From: Atopsyche davidsoni
Taxonomy: Eukaryota > Arthropoda > Insecta > Trichoptera > Hydrobiosidae
Reading direction: 5' to 3'
Assembly: GCA_022113835.1 (NCBI GenBank)
Contig: JAILWY010000026.1
Coordinates: 10,319,001-10,383,000, forward strand
Length of the DNA: 64,000 bases
The translations under genes were made by a program, and so were the position numbers. The notes under the pieces were generated by a model. It did not search any database. It was not told the origin of the DNA and was given only the letters and a program-made list of their open reading frames with translations. Positions 34,701-47,176 of the stretch are shown here, one piece after another. Within the stretch, counting starts at the first letter, position 1. Each line of letters opens with the position of its first letter.

Positions 34701-37700
34701 TCACAAATAATATGTCTGCGTGAAAATGGAATATTCCGTTTTAAAAAACGTTTTTTTTATTAAATATTTTTATAATATATAAATAATTCAAATGCATATA
34801 TGTATATAATACACTATCATCAATAATGGCTGATATAAAACATGTATTTTTTTATCTGGACTCAATAAGTAGATGCCACCGTACAATTTCAACGTACAAT
34901 TTTCTACATTTCTGAAAAATAGATTTAGGCTCTATTGTTTCACTTAGTCGAAAAATAATAGTTTTATTTTAAAACTGAAATTTCCATTGAAAAGAGAATT
35001 TAACTTCTACTGCTTCTCGATCCCATCAAAATTAAGCTTGTAAGATTTGTTTCTTCGTATTAAAATATACTTTTATATTTATAAAACACATTCAGTTTAT
35101 AAATATAAAACCAAGCCAGGCTTTTGGGTTTGCATGCGGTCACCGCTACTATTATTGAGGCAGTTTTTTACGACACATTTGGAATGAAAATATCCCGTAA
35201 AAACATGTAGCTTATATGAGCTTATTTATTTTTAATCAGAGTTACTTGAGTTTATATTTAGTTCAATTACTAAACAGACGGTCACCTCGCTCGTGCTTTA
35301 TTTAAAATATAAAATAAAGTTACCATTTGCATAGTATTCGATCGCAATACAGGCTCAGGTAACTTAACAATAAAATATTAGATTACAACGAGAGGAAACT
35401 CCGATCGACTTTAACAGGCCTCAATAACCCTGCAGGACTTGCAGATGACGCACTAAATAATGCTAAGCTAAGCTAATAAAACGAACACAGCGTGATAGCG
35501 CAATAAAGGGGATACCGTAAACCCCAGTCGCCGTATGCTCGAGGGCAGTGGCCAGGTGGTCTCCGCCGGCCAGACGGCTCCGCCAAATTAGCCATGCGAC
35601 AAGTGAAATTATGTATGCAATTATTCTGCAAGAGAGCTGAAGTAATAACATTTAGAAAATCTAAAATTCGATACGTACCGCCTCGGTCAAAAAGCTTGAC
35701 GGAGACTCGAGCCCGAACCGAGTGCTCCGCGAGTCCCGAGCCGCCGCCCCACGTGCTGGCGGCTCGGCCACGTGTTCCGGCGGTTATTAAAGTCGCTTGT
35801 GTACAGATACGGTGACATGGAACCGACTTGCATGCTGATATAAGTCATCTGTTTTTATATACATCCAAATATAAATTTAAATACGTACACGTGTTTCAAA
35901 GCATCCAAAAGGGGGCCAAATGTAATTTGATAATTAAAAAAAGACATACTTTTTTTTCAAGTACGTTTCAAGTCAATTTTTAAAAAAATACAGTCAAAAG
36001 GTAGGTATTTTTTATGGGGGACGCAGTCACCCCGTTTGGAAAAATACTAGGTGCACCCATAATATGAAAATAAGAAGTTACAAATAGAGTGTTTTATAGA
36101 ATCTCTGGGGGTCGTGGTGAAACAGATGACTGACGCATAACAGTTAATGAATTCAAGAGGGATGGGACACTCATGTTTACATTTTCTTAAAACACGGTAA
36201 AACACAAAAAGGGACCTTTATTTTTAATTATTTGCAATGTTTTATGATAACTTTTATTTACTAAAAAAATTCGTTTTACTAAAATATTAGCAACGATCTC
36301 TGACAAAATACGGTAAATTTTGGCTTCGCATTTCTGACTCTTTTGAGTCTGCTGTGTGTGCAAAATAAAATTTGGTCACATTAAAACTGAAATGTAATTA
36401 CTCCAAAGTTATTGGAGCCATTTATCAAAACTGCCATAAAATGAAATTCGTGTCTATATTTTAAAAAGATGTCACTCAATTTGTTATACAGATAATGTCA
36501 TTTCTTTCTGTATCAGACTTTTCACGAACAAATAAATTGCTTACGTCCATTGTGAGAGACGTCAGAGAATCGGTCGATTAGAGTCGAAATTGCTTTTGGA
36601 CTGACATTGAAAGCGCTTATAAAATTTCTTCTGGCTTTTTTCGGCAAACTGTGAATTTGTTTGCCGAACATTCGCAGCAGTTTTCAGTCACCCTGTAAAA
36701 ATTATGAATAGACGGCAAGGCAACAGTGCCAAAATACAACAAAAAACTATACATCTTGTGTAATGTTTCCATTGCCTAGGGGCGTATTACGCACAACGCG
36801 GATACATTATTTTGAGTGGATATTATAGTCTGTTTAAAAATAAAGTCTCCAATTTCTATAGAAATGTATACATTATATATGATTATGTAATTTAAATTAA
36901 AAAAAAAACGACACGTGATGTTTCTGACATTAGCTACCCTCGAACTCGATTAGCAGGGGTGTAGAGAGGAAAAAATGGATATACAAAAAACTACAGCTTG
37001 ATTAGTGAGAAAATGTATTTAGTTATTTATGTATTTAGAAAATCTGTTAATAAATTCAACAGTTTGTCAACTACAAGAGTTAACGTTTTTGTTACTTCAA
37101 GTTGAATCAGTAGTAATATACTTAAGGGGATAAAATGTTACAGCCGAATTGAATTTATTGAATTGGGTGATGAATAAATGTTAGACGTCCATTTAATTTA
37201 AGTAGAAAGCTGGGGATGACTCTCTTGAATAATAATTGAGTTTGTAACAAAGCACTAATGCCGTTTGTTTTGGATTGTATCGAGTTCCACAAAAAAGATT
37301 AACTAAAAAAATCCAAATTTTGGAATAAAATGAAATTACAGATTTCAACACTGGATACTATTACACAATAACTTTGATACATTTTTTAGGCTATTTCGTA
37401 TTCATTAAATCAGCATATTTTATTAGCTAACATGAAATTTATAGCACAACCTTGATAATCCGTCTCTGCCGAATACTTTAATAATCCGATATAAATTTCA
37501 GCACATTAAAATTTTAAAACTTGTAAATTAACAATAATATAAAATTTAGCACATTCATTTATTGAAACATCCCAGACATGCTTTAGCGAAGTTTTAATGG
37601 AGATAATATTAAACAGAATATAATCTTAACGTTGTCTTACGAGGTTAAAAATGAATAGGTAAAGAAAAAAATGGGAAGAAGTAATTTATTGACCGTAATA

Positions 37701-40700
37701 CTAAAATCAATATACTTAGTACTGCCGTTTGAGCTATCACCTTTAAACGTACTTTAATAATTAACAACGCCCAACTATAAAATATAGATTTATTTGTCTG
37801 ATTTTTTCAGGCGAGGGGCGTACACTGTGGATACAACATTGTTAATGGCTGCCAACAGGAAGCGGCACACAATGGTGGTAAATAGCTCGCGATTGTATCG
37901 GCCACTCCGGGTCACAGCAGCTATACGATCGCTGGTCTTCGCACCCGACAGGTTCAAGGTCGCCGGCGTTTAGGGGTGGGTTGGGGGCTTGGGGGTTGGG
38001 GGCTTGGGGGTTGGGGGCTTGGGGGTTGGGCGGTTAAAGGGCAGACGGTGAGTTTGTAGCCGTGCCGGCCACGCGGAACTCCCCGGCAAAAGGTAACAAA
38101 TGACATAACTCATTACCTGTGCGAATATTTCATTTTTATACGCGCACATTAATTCGCTGTCATACGGCGTCGTTATCTCCCCTGTTTGTTTGGGTGGAAG
38201 TCGCTCGATACTAGTGGTATGTAATAGACATGAAAGCTAGCAATGTTTTCATGTATTGCAGATTAAATAAAGCAAAAAAAAACAACTCTTAATGATAAGT
38301 GAAAAGTATACTTTCATCATTTTTAATACACGCTGATTAGCTGTCTCAAATTAATGGTATGTTGTCCGAAACGTGAAGACTACGCCATTAGAAAAAAATT
38401 ATATGCAACCCAATGACTCAGTGTAGTTGACGATTGAAGTTCGCATAATTTAATTTTTGATTGATGCCGACAACCGAATGTCTGCATCCCTTATTTATTG
38501 TATCTTATTTGGACCTAACTATGGGTTTTTTCTATATTATTATCAATTAAAAACTCATTGACAATAAGCACAAAGATATTGCTACAACGCTGTCATTCTG
38601 TAGCTTAATAATTAATATAATACCACATTATCAATTTTACTTAACATAAAACATAATTATCAAACTTAATTAATAACGAAGCACTTGGTTGTAATATTAA
38701 TTACATGTCTAAGTTCAGGAACGTCATATGTTCATTATGATTAAACTCATAACATATAACCGGGTAGCTTGCTAGACGCGAGGTATTATGTTTAAATTAC
38801 TTTTAGTAAAGGGAACTATCGGTTGTAATAATTTCCTGGTCGATATTGACTTCAACCGATATTAAAAAAATATTTTAAGACAATAATTTATTTTTATTTT
38901 TATAATTAACTTAAAGCTTAAGCATCACCCAGAGCCACAAGATATTTTCTGGTCATCCACCTACACAAAACTGGTGTGAACAATATCAAACATCAGGCAT
39001 GGATGGAACGGAATAACTCACGACCAAGATCCAACCACCTTCCACTACAAACCGATATTGAGCTTGTATAAATGAATCGCTGTTATTAAACTAAATTAAA
39101 GTAAAAACGAACGTCAATTTGCGAGGGCAATTTGGAATGAAATTCCCCTCCGTAAACTTCCTTGTTATTTTTGTATAGTTTTAATATTTTTGTTTTACAA
39201 TGATAAAATGTTGATCATAGCGTAAGCGATCGACCGTTTTCGACAGTTTTTGATTGTTCAAAAATCGAGAAATGTCCATCACTAATCAATCGAAAGTCGT
39301 GTCGTGATTCCACAAAAGGCGTGCCGGTATACATTTTGCACAGTCTCATTCTTCATTTGGTAGCAAACAGAAACTCTATGATTAAAGTACAATTACGAAG
39401 CGGGTGATTATAATGGCAAAATATATCAGCACGAGATTGTTTTTTTTTTTTTTAGTGTTCCAACAGATAGGCCATGTTACGCCATACCTGCTCGTGTGTT
39501 GTCATGATTTTGATAATGCTTATTTATTTATTATCAGCGTTTCAATGTGCGAGAGACGGCGACTAATGGAAGGGAGCACCGACCAGACGTCAGTCCCGCT
39601 GGGGTGGTTGCGAGTTCAGATGCTTAGGTCAAACCTCCACTTGAAAATACTATTATGCAGGTGCATCGCATCTCTTATCTCTTTTGAAAGGTTTTAATAA
39701 TAAATAAAAAATGCTACAAACCTAAAGAAATAGAGTTTTTAGTCCAAACTCTTTTCTATTTATCCCCAACTTTTGTACCTATTTTTGAACTTTGGTGATA
39801 CTGAGTGTCGTAATAACATTTTATAATTATTTTTATATTTTCACATCACATTCACGATAGAACAAATACAGCAAACGATTTAGATTTTTAAGATTAACGC
39901 ATAGCTTTTATGAGGTGTTACTATCTGTATAAATGATTGCGTCTCAGGTTTTCCAAGCGAGACGCAAGACTGGGCCGCTGTGCGTGCGAGAGGAACGCCA
40001 TTATGTAAAACGCTCGACCGCCTTGCGTTCATTGATACATTTTCACTTTTCCATGTTTAACTACATCGGCACACACGGCGGTCATTATTCAACAACAACA
40101 TATCAATCGACATACCCCATCGACGGACCTAGATCTTGGATTAACAGGTTTTCGGTCTCCACACATGGCAAAAGTGAATCTTACATTTGGAATCACATGG
40201 ATTAAAATGAATGTTTATAAATTGATGTGATAAATAGTTTCATATCAAGATATATATATATATATATAAAATAATATTATTACGCAGAAGAAAACTAGGT
40301 TCCCACATGATGTAATTTCGTGATAGATAAATAATCCAATACTAGAAGCAGTTCCGTGTCGCTGTTCCGGTGAGAAAAACAGCTAATATAACGCATTGTA
40401 TAAGTGAACGGGCGTCCAGTGCGTGTTGAGCGACTTAAGGAAAGTCGTTTCAAGCTGAAACACGCTTTTTTTTTTATTTTTTATTTTAAAAAAAAAATTA
40501 CATCATGAAAGTACTAGTGCTCAGGTAACACACTCAGTCCCGTGTTCCCTATTTGTAGCTTGGTTCAATGTACTTGGTACAGTGATGGGAATATTCTTCT
40601 AAAATCAAAAGCTGCGTATTAAAATATCATTATGTCAATATTTCAAGTGATAATAAATATTTTAAACTACAATATTTATATCTGAAATAGACAAATTGTA

Positions 40701-43700
40701 ATTATTAATTATAAAGATAATTATCTTATTTAATGGACAAGGATGTACGAGAAAGTTGCTTGTTATGAAAAAAAGGATTTAACAATTATTATAAATTGTA
40801 ACTTATAAGTCACATAAAATACTTAATTAAGATATATGCAAATTTGGTGTTTACAAAAAAAGTCAGTTTGAAACATTGGGTCTTTAACATTTTTGGTTTA
40901 CCTAGAAACACTGCAATACCAAAATACTCCAATTAGATCTATAATTTCATGAAAATGGTTCAACTCGCTTATATTCAGTGCATGCATCGTGATTTACATT
41001 GAAGTGCACACTTCCTTTAATTATAAGCATTACGACTTCCCGTCTGTCCGTTTCCTTCTAAGATGGATATCACCGAGTATCCTGAAAAGTGTGGGGGACC
41101 ACGGGCGAGGCCGGCACCGGCTGGAGGAGGTGTTGCTCAATGGCGATGAGTTCCACCGTCTCGGTCTGCTCCGACGTTCGAGTCGATGAGCCGGGCGCAT
41201 AACATCATGCGATAACATGTAAAGCTTCAATGGAGGTAGCTATGGATGCTACAAACTGCACGAGACAGGCATGCTGACAGGTAATTGGGTATGGTGAAAA
41301 TGAAGAAGTTGACTATGACTACGACACTATTAGGAAGTATCGCTTCTTTTCTTGCTGACCCATCTGCGCCTCCTCATTATATTGTATGTAACTTTATTGA
41401 TAGATTCAGCTATTCTCTCTATTTTTCCAAATTACTAAACAAAAATAATAATCTAAAATTATTTTGTTTTAGTATTATTTTTGCACGCTCTGATTCAAAA
41501 GCCATCTCACTGCTTTTTTGTATGTAGAGAAACTCGCCCAGGAATGCACTACGGAAGGGTGCCGCAATCGGGGGAAGTGTGCACACCGTAAAAAACTTGT
41601 ACTTTTGATGGGAGGAAACACATCTAGGGATCTTCTGTTCTCGAGCTTCATTGTTATATTTAGAAAGTAGTGAGAAAAAAATTCAGTCCCAAAAACATCT
41701 GTTTTAACAATTAGTTGGTGTTCTCTAAAGCTTTGCAGCGATTGGGAGGGGGCAGGATCAAAGACGAAGGCATTATTGAATAGAACCCGTAAAGCAGACG
41801 ATGGGAAAGACTCAGCATTGCAATGCGTTTTCTTGCATAGGTGAGATGTCTGCAAGAAGGTTGGCCAGTGACCAGCTGTAGTTTTTCGCAGCAGACAGCG
41901 GGTCCAGTCGCCGCCCACTGGCCGCTGCACTATTAGGCGACTCAATTGAGTCAGTCGTTGAACCCAACAACTCAATTATGATGCAGCACTGCAATAAGGA
42001 CGCGCTCGTCGTCCGGCGGAGGTCAGGCGGTGTTTGTTTTGGGCAAACCCATTAATTGTTCGGATGACCAGTGCGCGACCCAAAGTTTCGGAGTCACTAC
42101 CAACGAATAAAGAAACGCCAGCTAACAATGTCTTTGTATAAATATATCTGGAGAATGTTAAACAGAAAATATTTTTTATGGGAATTTTTAGAAATTGGGA
42201 TAAAATTATTAAAAATACGACGGCCAACTTCAAAACAGTATCTGCTTATAGAATGGAGTCGATTAGTATAGAATAAATATAACTGCTTACTCATTGAAAT
42301 CCCCCAAAGAGTTTACATAAAGAATTGTAGTATATAATTTGCGAAACTTAATTAAATATAGCGCGCAATAAATTTATTATCTGTGTATTCAGAGAGAACA
42401 ATACGTATTTATCGCTTTTGCGTGTTAATTGAACTGCTTTTAAAAATAAGCATGGTTGAAAAACCAATCAGGGAACAGTTGAACATATATAAATTTGTTC
42501 GTGATCATATTGATTAATACCTTTAGTCTTACTACTAAAGTCACGACACGCCACGCCCTTGCTAATAAATTGGTTACTACCAAAATTCATGACATATTTT
42601 AAATTACAGAATGTTAGATATTTGTAAAGGTAGCTTACGAAAACCATATTGTAGTATAAGAGAAAAGTTTTTATAGTACTTCACAATCCTTGTAATGCAT
42701 AGGCGGTAGAGAAGACACGCGGGCAGATAAGGGTGGTTAGTAAGGAAGCCTGACAAGGTAGCTACAGTAGAACGTGGCTATCAAGAAACGTTAACCCCTA
42801 CACGGGGAGTTATCGCAACCTACACCGTCTGGTAATATCGCGGAGTACGTGACAGCACATGATTCACGACTCACGGCACACACCGTGAGGACATGCGCTG
42901 ATTACAATGCCGCATTATCTCAGATTAAGCAACATAATCAAACGGTTTGACGAGCATCATATCGTGAATTTGAGGAATGAAGTCCTTAATTTGATACCTG
43001 CTCTGCTCGAGACGACGTAACGACGCTGTACGCGAGCGTCGCACGAGTGCACGGTCCAATAAAAGCGATAAATATATTTCACAAAAAAAACACCATGTTT
43101 TCGGCAATTCGCTTGCATAACATTAAACTTTCTGATTCGTCAAGCAAAACTGTTGATGTTTACTGTTTACATACATTAAAGATATAACATTATTATTTTA
43201 TTACGAACGTGGCACGTAACCTGCCATTTGAAAATGAAAAATAGCTTCCGCGAGGTGTTTCCCAAAGCTGCGTACATACGGTGTAATTTTAAAATCGATA
43301 AAGAAAATTTCGTCGACTCTGGTGATGGAAGAGAAACCTTGAGAGTTTATTGAACGATGCGAAAAAAAGTAATTCGTATAAATTAAGTATTTTTAAAATA
43401 AAAATCGTGAACCTTCTGAGCTGCCCGATATTCAACTTTAAACGATATTAAATTCGGTTCGATCATCGTTAAGAAAAGGATTTCAATTTGATATTTGCAA
43501 TAAAAATCAGAGAGATTGATTAATTAACAACCGACCAAAAAAGAAATAAACCACAAGAAATTAAATGGACAGTGGGCGAAGAAAGCCTAACGTTATGGTT
43601 CTCGATTTTTTGTTTCGACTTTCCGAACAATAAAAAAAAACACGATGAAAGGATAACATGGATTTTGGAAGTCGGTCAAATCGAGTGGGTGACTTTATAA

Positions 43701-43998
43701 ATAGTGTGTATTAACATCGCCATAAACAATGTCGCTCTCCCTCAGACTACGGGCCTCCAATGAGTAATCTTTATTAACTACACAAAACAACCGAAGAGAA
43801 TACGCAGAAACATAAATAACAAAATGTCAAGAAAAATCTTCCCCAACACGAGACTGGTGTATATATCATATTATGTCACGACACACAACTGAAATACAAA
43901 CTCCGAGGACTTCGTTTACAGAGAATGATAAGTATTTATTTTCTGAAGCCATTCTGACATGACTCAATATATTAATTGATTTTTATAGAAATCTTATA
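31720..43998. other. gene-poor AT-rich tract with short GC islands
   Basis: No supported gene or transposon. Notable patches are the G-rich minisatellite at 37973, a short TA repeat at 40251-40268, a GC-rich patch at 41080-41190 open in both directions, and a 166-codon - strand frame at 41475-41975 of unknown status. Confidence 0.4.
37973..38031 (+). repeat. G-rich minisatellite, GTTGGGGGCTTGGGGG units
   Basis: Three to four 16-bp units. Many runs of 4-5 G separated by 2-3 bases give a strong G-quadruplex pattern on the + strand. Confidence 0.9.
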
Positions 43999-44013
43999 CA
44001 TATATATATATAT

Positions 44014-44544
44014 AGGGTGTCCCAAAATTAAAGCAAGATTTGAATTTGACGCCATTTTTTCAGTAAAGTTTTTGGAACACTTAAAAAAAAAACAATTTGA
44101 TAGCTGACAGTTAAGGGTTAGTAAAAATGGAGCGTTACACGATAGAACAACGTGTCTTCATTATTGAACAATATTTCAAAAATAATGAAAGCTTGGCAGC
44201 CGCAGTTTGAAAATTTCATACAAAATATGGTCGGAATAGTCTTTTAACTTCGTCAACTGTAAAGAGATTAATTGAAAAATTCAGAGAGACTGGATTCGTT
44301 GGAGACGCTGAACACACTGGTCGTCCAAAAACAAGCCGTTCAAATGTTAATATGGAAGCAGTGCGTAAGAGTGTCGGTGACAATCCAGGAACCTCAATTC
44401 GGCGTCGTCGACAATAATTGCAAATTTTAAGAAGCTCTCTACAGCGTATACTAACTGAAGATCTGTCTCCATGCTTACAAAATTCAATTAACACAAGAAC
44501 TGAAGCCTAATGACCATGCACAGCGAAGAGAGACGAAGTTAAAA

Positions 44545-44546
<2 letters not shown>
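44014..44546 (+). mobile_element. Tc1/mariner-group element, 3'-truncated
   Basis: Begins AGGGTGTCCCAAAATTAAAG directly after a TA repeat, then a short leader and a transposase N-terminus. The right part and right inverted repeat are missing; sequence breaks off into a TA repeat at about 44547. Confidence 0.75.
44127..44510 (+). pseudogene. mariner-type transposase N-terminal fragment (DUF4817-like HTH)
   Basis: Starts MERYTIEQRVFIIEQYFKNN and continues with SLLTSSTVKRLIEKFRETG, HTGRPKTSRSN and DNPGTSIRRRRQ, the paired helix-turn-helix region common in insect mariner-like elements. Broken by TGA at 44207-44209, a TAA after RRRRQ and a frame change near 44465. No catalytic domain. Confidence 0.82.

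Positions 44547-44547
<1 letters not shown>

Positions 44548-44576
<29 letters not shown>
44548..44576. repeat. (TA)n microsatellite between two transposons
   Basis: About 29 bp of TA at the junction of the mariner fragment and the 2.6-kb transposon. Confidence 0.95.
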
Positions 44577-44579
<3 letters not shown>

Positions 44580-47176
44580 GGTGTCCCTTATATGACCAAA
44601 AAATTTTTTTTTTCAAATTTCGAAATGGGTACCCTCTACTTTTTTTAGTAATGCTATAAGAGTCTTAAATATAAAATTTCATCTTTCTAGAATAATTGCA
44701 ACCAGTGCCGACCGAGCTTCAAAGTTTAGTAAAAAACGTGTTTTGTCTTGATATTTCGGTCTGGTATAAAATCATTATAAATGCAATAAATTAAGTAAAT
44801 AATAGTAAAAATTCAATTAGATGAACATTAATCTTTAATCAAAAACATAAAGTAATAACAATCAGCCAGGGTAACTTTTTTTTAGAGTTGTTTTTTTACA
44901 GTCCGGATACAATTTTCTATGTTCCTGGACACAGCGCAGCAAGAACTGTTTTTGTTCTTCTTCAGCCGTGATAAGTCCGTTAAAATCTTGCATCATTTTA
45001 ACAGCCCTTTCAGCAGTATCATTCACAACTCTCAAATAACTTATTTTTCTTTTAGCTTCCAGAAAAGCAGCATTATTATTCCAGGAAGATACATCTTCCT
45101 TTAGAAAACTGTCGTCGATCTGCAGTCGTGATAAAAATTGTTTGCTCTTTTCCGATACGAAATTATCCAGTGTTTTGCCTGGAAAAAAAAGGAAAATAAG
45201 ATAAATAACAAATAAATCTTCAACAATTTAAATATATCACAAAAAGTCAATTAAACTTACCAAACAACTTTTGGGGCAGTTCTTCCTTTGACGGGTCATA
45301 GCGTTTGCTAAAATCTGAGGTTTTGTCCCGGTTGAAGTTGGCAATCATTTTCTTCTTAGTTTGGTTATCAACTTCATCATCAAACAGTGATAGAATAACT
45401 GTCTCTTCACATAAATACCACAAGTGATGGCTAAACTTGCTTATAGAAGCATTAGAAATTGTTGCGTCAACTTTTTCGTACTCTTTTAACATCTTCAAGA
45501 AGCGCAAATCTTGGTTAGGTGCTTTGATCGCCACTGTACATTCGAGCCAAGGTTTAACATACAACACCACGACAAATAAGCAAACATCTTGTAGAGCCTT
45601 TTTGTCCTTCGCAGTTATTCTGCATTGTGACTGAAGTGAACACATTTTTAAAGAATAGATCGCTCTCGCCATCCAGCGTGCCTGATGCATTGCTCCGGGG
45701 GGCCTTAGTTTTAATTTTTCCTCTGTGTCTCCTCCCAAAAATATTACGCACAGTTCGACCAATTCGCGGTAGTCATCTCTTACATAACCTTTGTCTAATT
45801 CTGCCTTATAAAATATTAACAAAGCTTGAATGTCTGTCTCGGCAACACGTTGTTTTACGAAATTAAGAGAAGGTTCAATGTTACTAGCGTCGATGTTTTT
45901 CCAATTTTCTCTGAACTTTTTAAACATTGGAATATCTGGGCTACTAGTAATTTGCTTAATTTTGCTTTCAAAGACAGCTTTTAGGACCAATTCATAAACA
46001 TGATGACGACAGGCGAAAAGCAGCAATTCTATTCCTAAAGTTTGCTCCAAAATAGCACAAGCTCCATTGAAACGGCCAGTATTGGAAGCTGTTGTGTCGC
46101 AGCACATTATTTGTACTTTATCGTGAAGGTTCCAGTCAAAGAGAGCTGTTGAGACAGCCTTAGCTTGATGTTTTTCAGAAGAATGTTCTAGTTTCGGCAC
46201 TGCAAGAAGCTGTTCCTTATCGTCAAACGAAGCAATAACTGGCAAGCGTTCTTCTTTAGAACTTCGTACATCTAACCCGGGTAATAGTTTTCCATCCCAA
46301 TGGACTGTGACTACGTCGGGTACATTACTTCCAAAGAAGTCAGATTTTATTGCTTCTGCCCTTGATTTTCTAGTTTCAGCAGCTAGTGGTTATCTTTGTC
46401 TTACAACCCTTTCCTCTTCTTCCAATCGTCGTTGTTTAGATCTATCTTCTTTTTCCGACAATTTTTTATCAACACCACCTAAGCATCCTGGTCGATCTGG
46501 CTCTCTCTGTTTCATTAAAAATAATTTATCTTACTCTATTTTCATTCGCTCAAAAGCATCAGCATGTGCAATATCAAACAAATTATCAAGATCAATTTTG
46601 AAATTGTTCTCACGGCTCTTGAACGTAACCTGAGTTTTATTACAATTTTTTTTGCAACTCTCTCCAAACATGATATAAATCAACAAGTTTCTTCACGCAG
46701 TTAGGATATGCCCTTGTTGGAATTCTTGCTTTTTCCCAATATATGATGCACTCCCTAATCACAAGATTTGCACTTTCACTAACAATCAGTTTAACCTCGC
46801 GAATATTGTAAAATAGGACCGAGGGAATTTGTCGATTAGATGGTAATTTTGCACCATTTATTTGATATCTAGGCAAACCGATAAGGAAATTATTTTGTTT
46901 ATCACTCCGTAATTCCACCGACATGTTAACGCACTAAACAATGGAGCACTACTAATCTCAAAAATCACGTATGAAATGACAAATAAAACATGCAGTTACA
47001 AGTCACAGCGCAGTACTTACGCAACTTGTATGGACAAGTTAAAATCGCAAGTCGGCACGGGTTACCGTTTATAAATCGAACTAATATTTTTTTCTAGACA
47101 ATAAAGGATTATTACTAAACTTTTAAGAAGGTACGCGTAAAAAAATATTGAACTTGAATTTTAAGGGACACCCTAA
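44576..47176 (-). mobile_element. 2.6-kb DNA transposon, superfamily not assigned
   Basis: Perfect 15-bp terminal inverted repeats TTAGGGTGTCCCTTA (44576-44590; complement at 47162-47176). Inserted in a TA repeat, so the target duplication cannot be read. It carries one gene on the - strand, with an intron, that is only lightly damaged. The transposase has a CDTTASNTG block and an ACRHHVYEL block, reminiscent of the D and C/D-x-x-H signatures of hAT/Kolobok-like RNase H transposases. I could not match the terminal repeat to a named superfamily from memory. Confidence 0.85.
44862..46924 (-). pseudogene. transposase of the 2.6-kb element, one frameshift and two stops
   Basis: Starts at 46924 (MSVELRSDKQNNFLIGLPRY). 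A one-base slip in an A8 run near 46650 shifts frame. TAA codons interrupt at 46533-46531 and 46392-46390. Then it is open from 46389 to an intron (donor GTAAGT at 45260, acceptor TTTTCCAG ending at 45179) and a last exon 45178-44862 ending TGA. Landmarks are VTVHWDGKLLPG (first acidic block), CDTTASNTGRFNGAC, LLFACRHHVYELVLK, LRPPGAMHQARWMARAIYSL and, near the end, NDTAERAVKMMQDFN and EEEQKQFLLRCVQEHRK. I recall this type as an abundant uncharacterised protein family in insects, Hydra and molluscs. It is decayed but recent, given only three lesions in about 650 codons. Confidence 0.82.
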
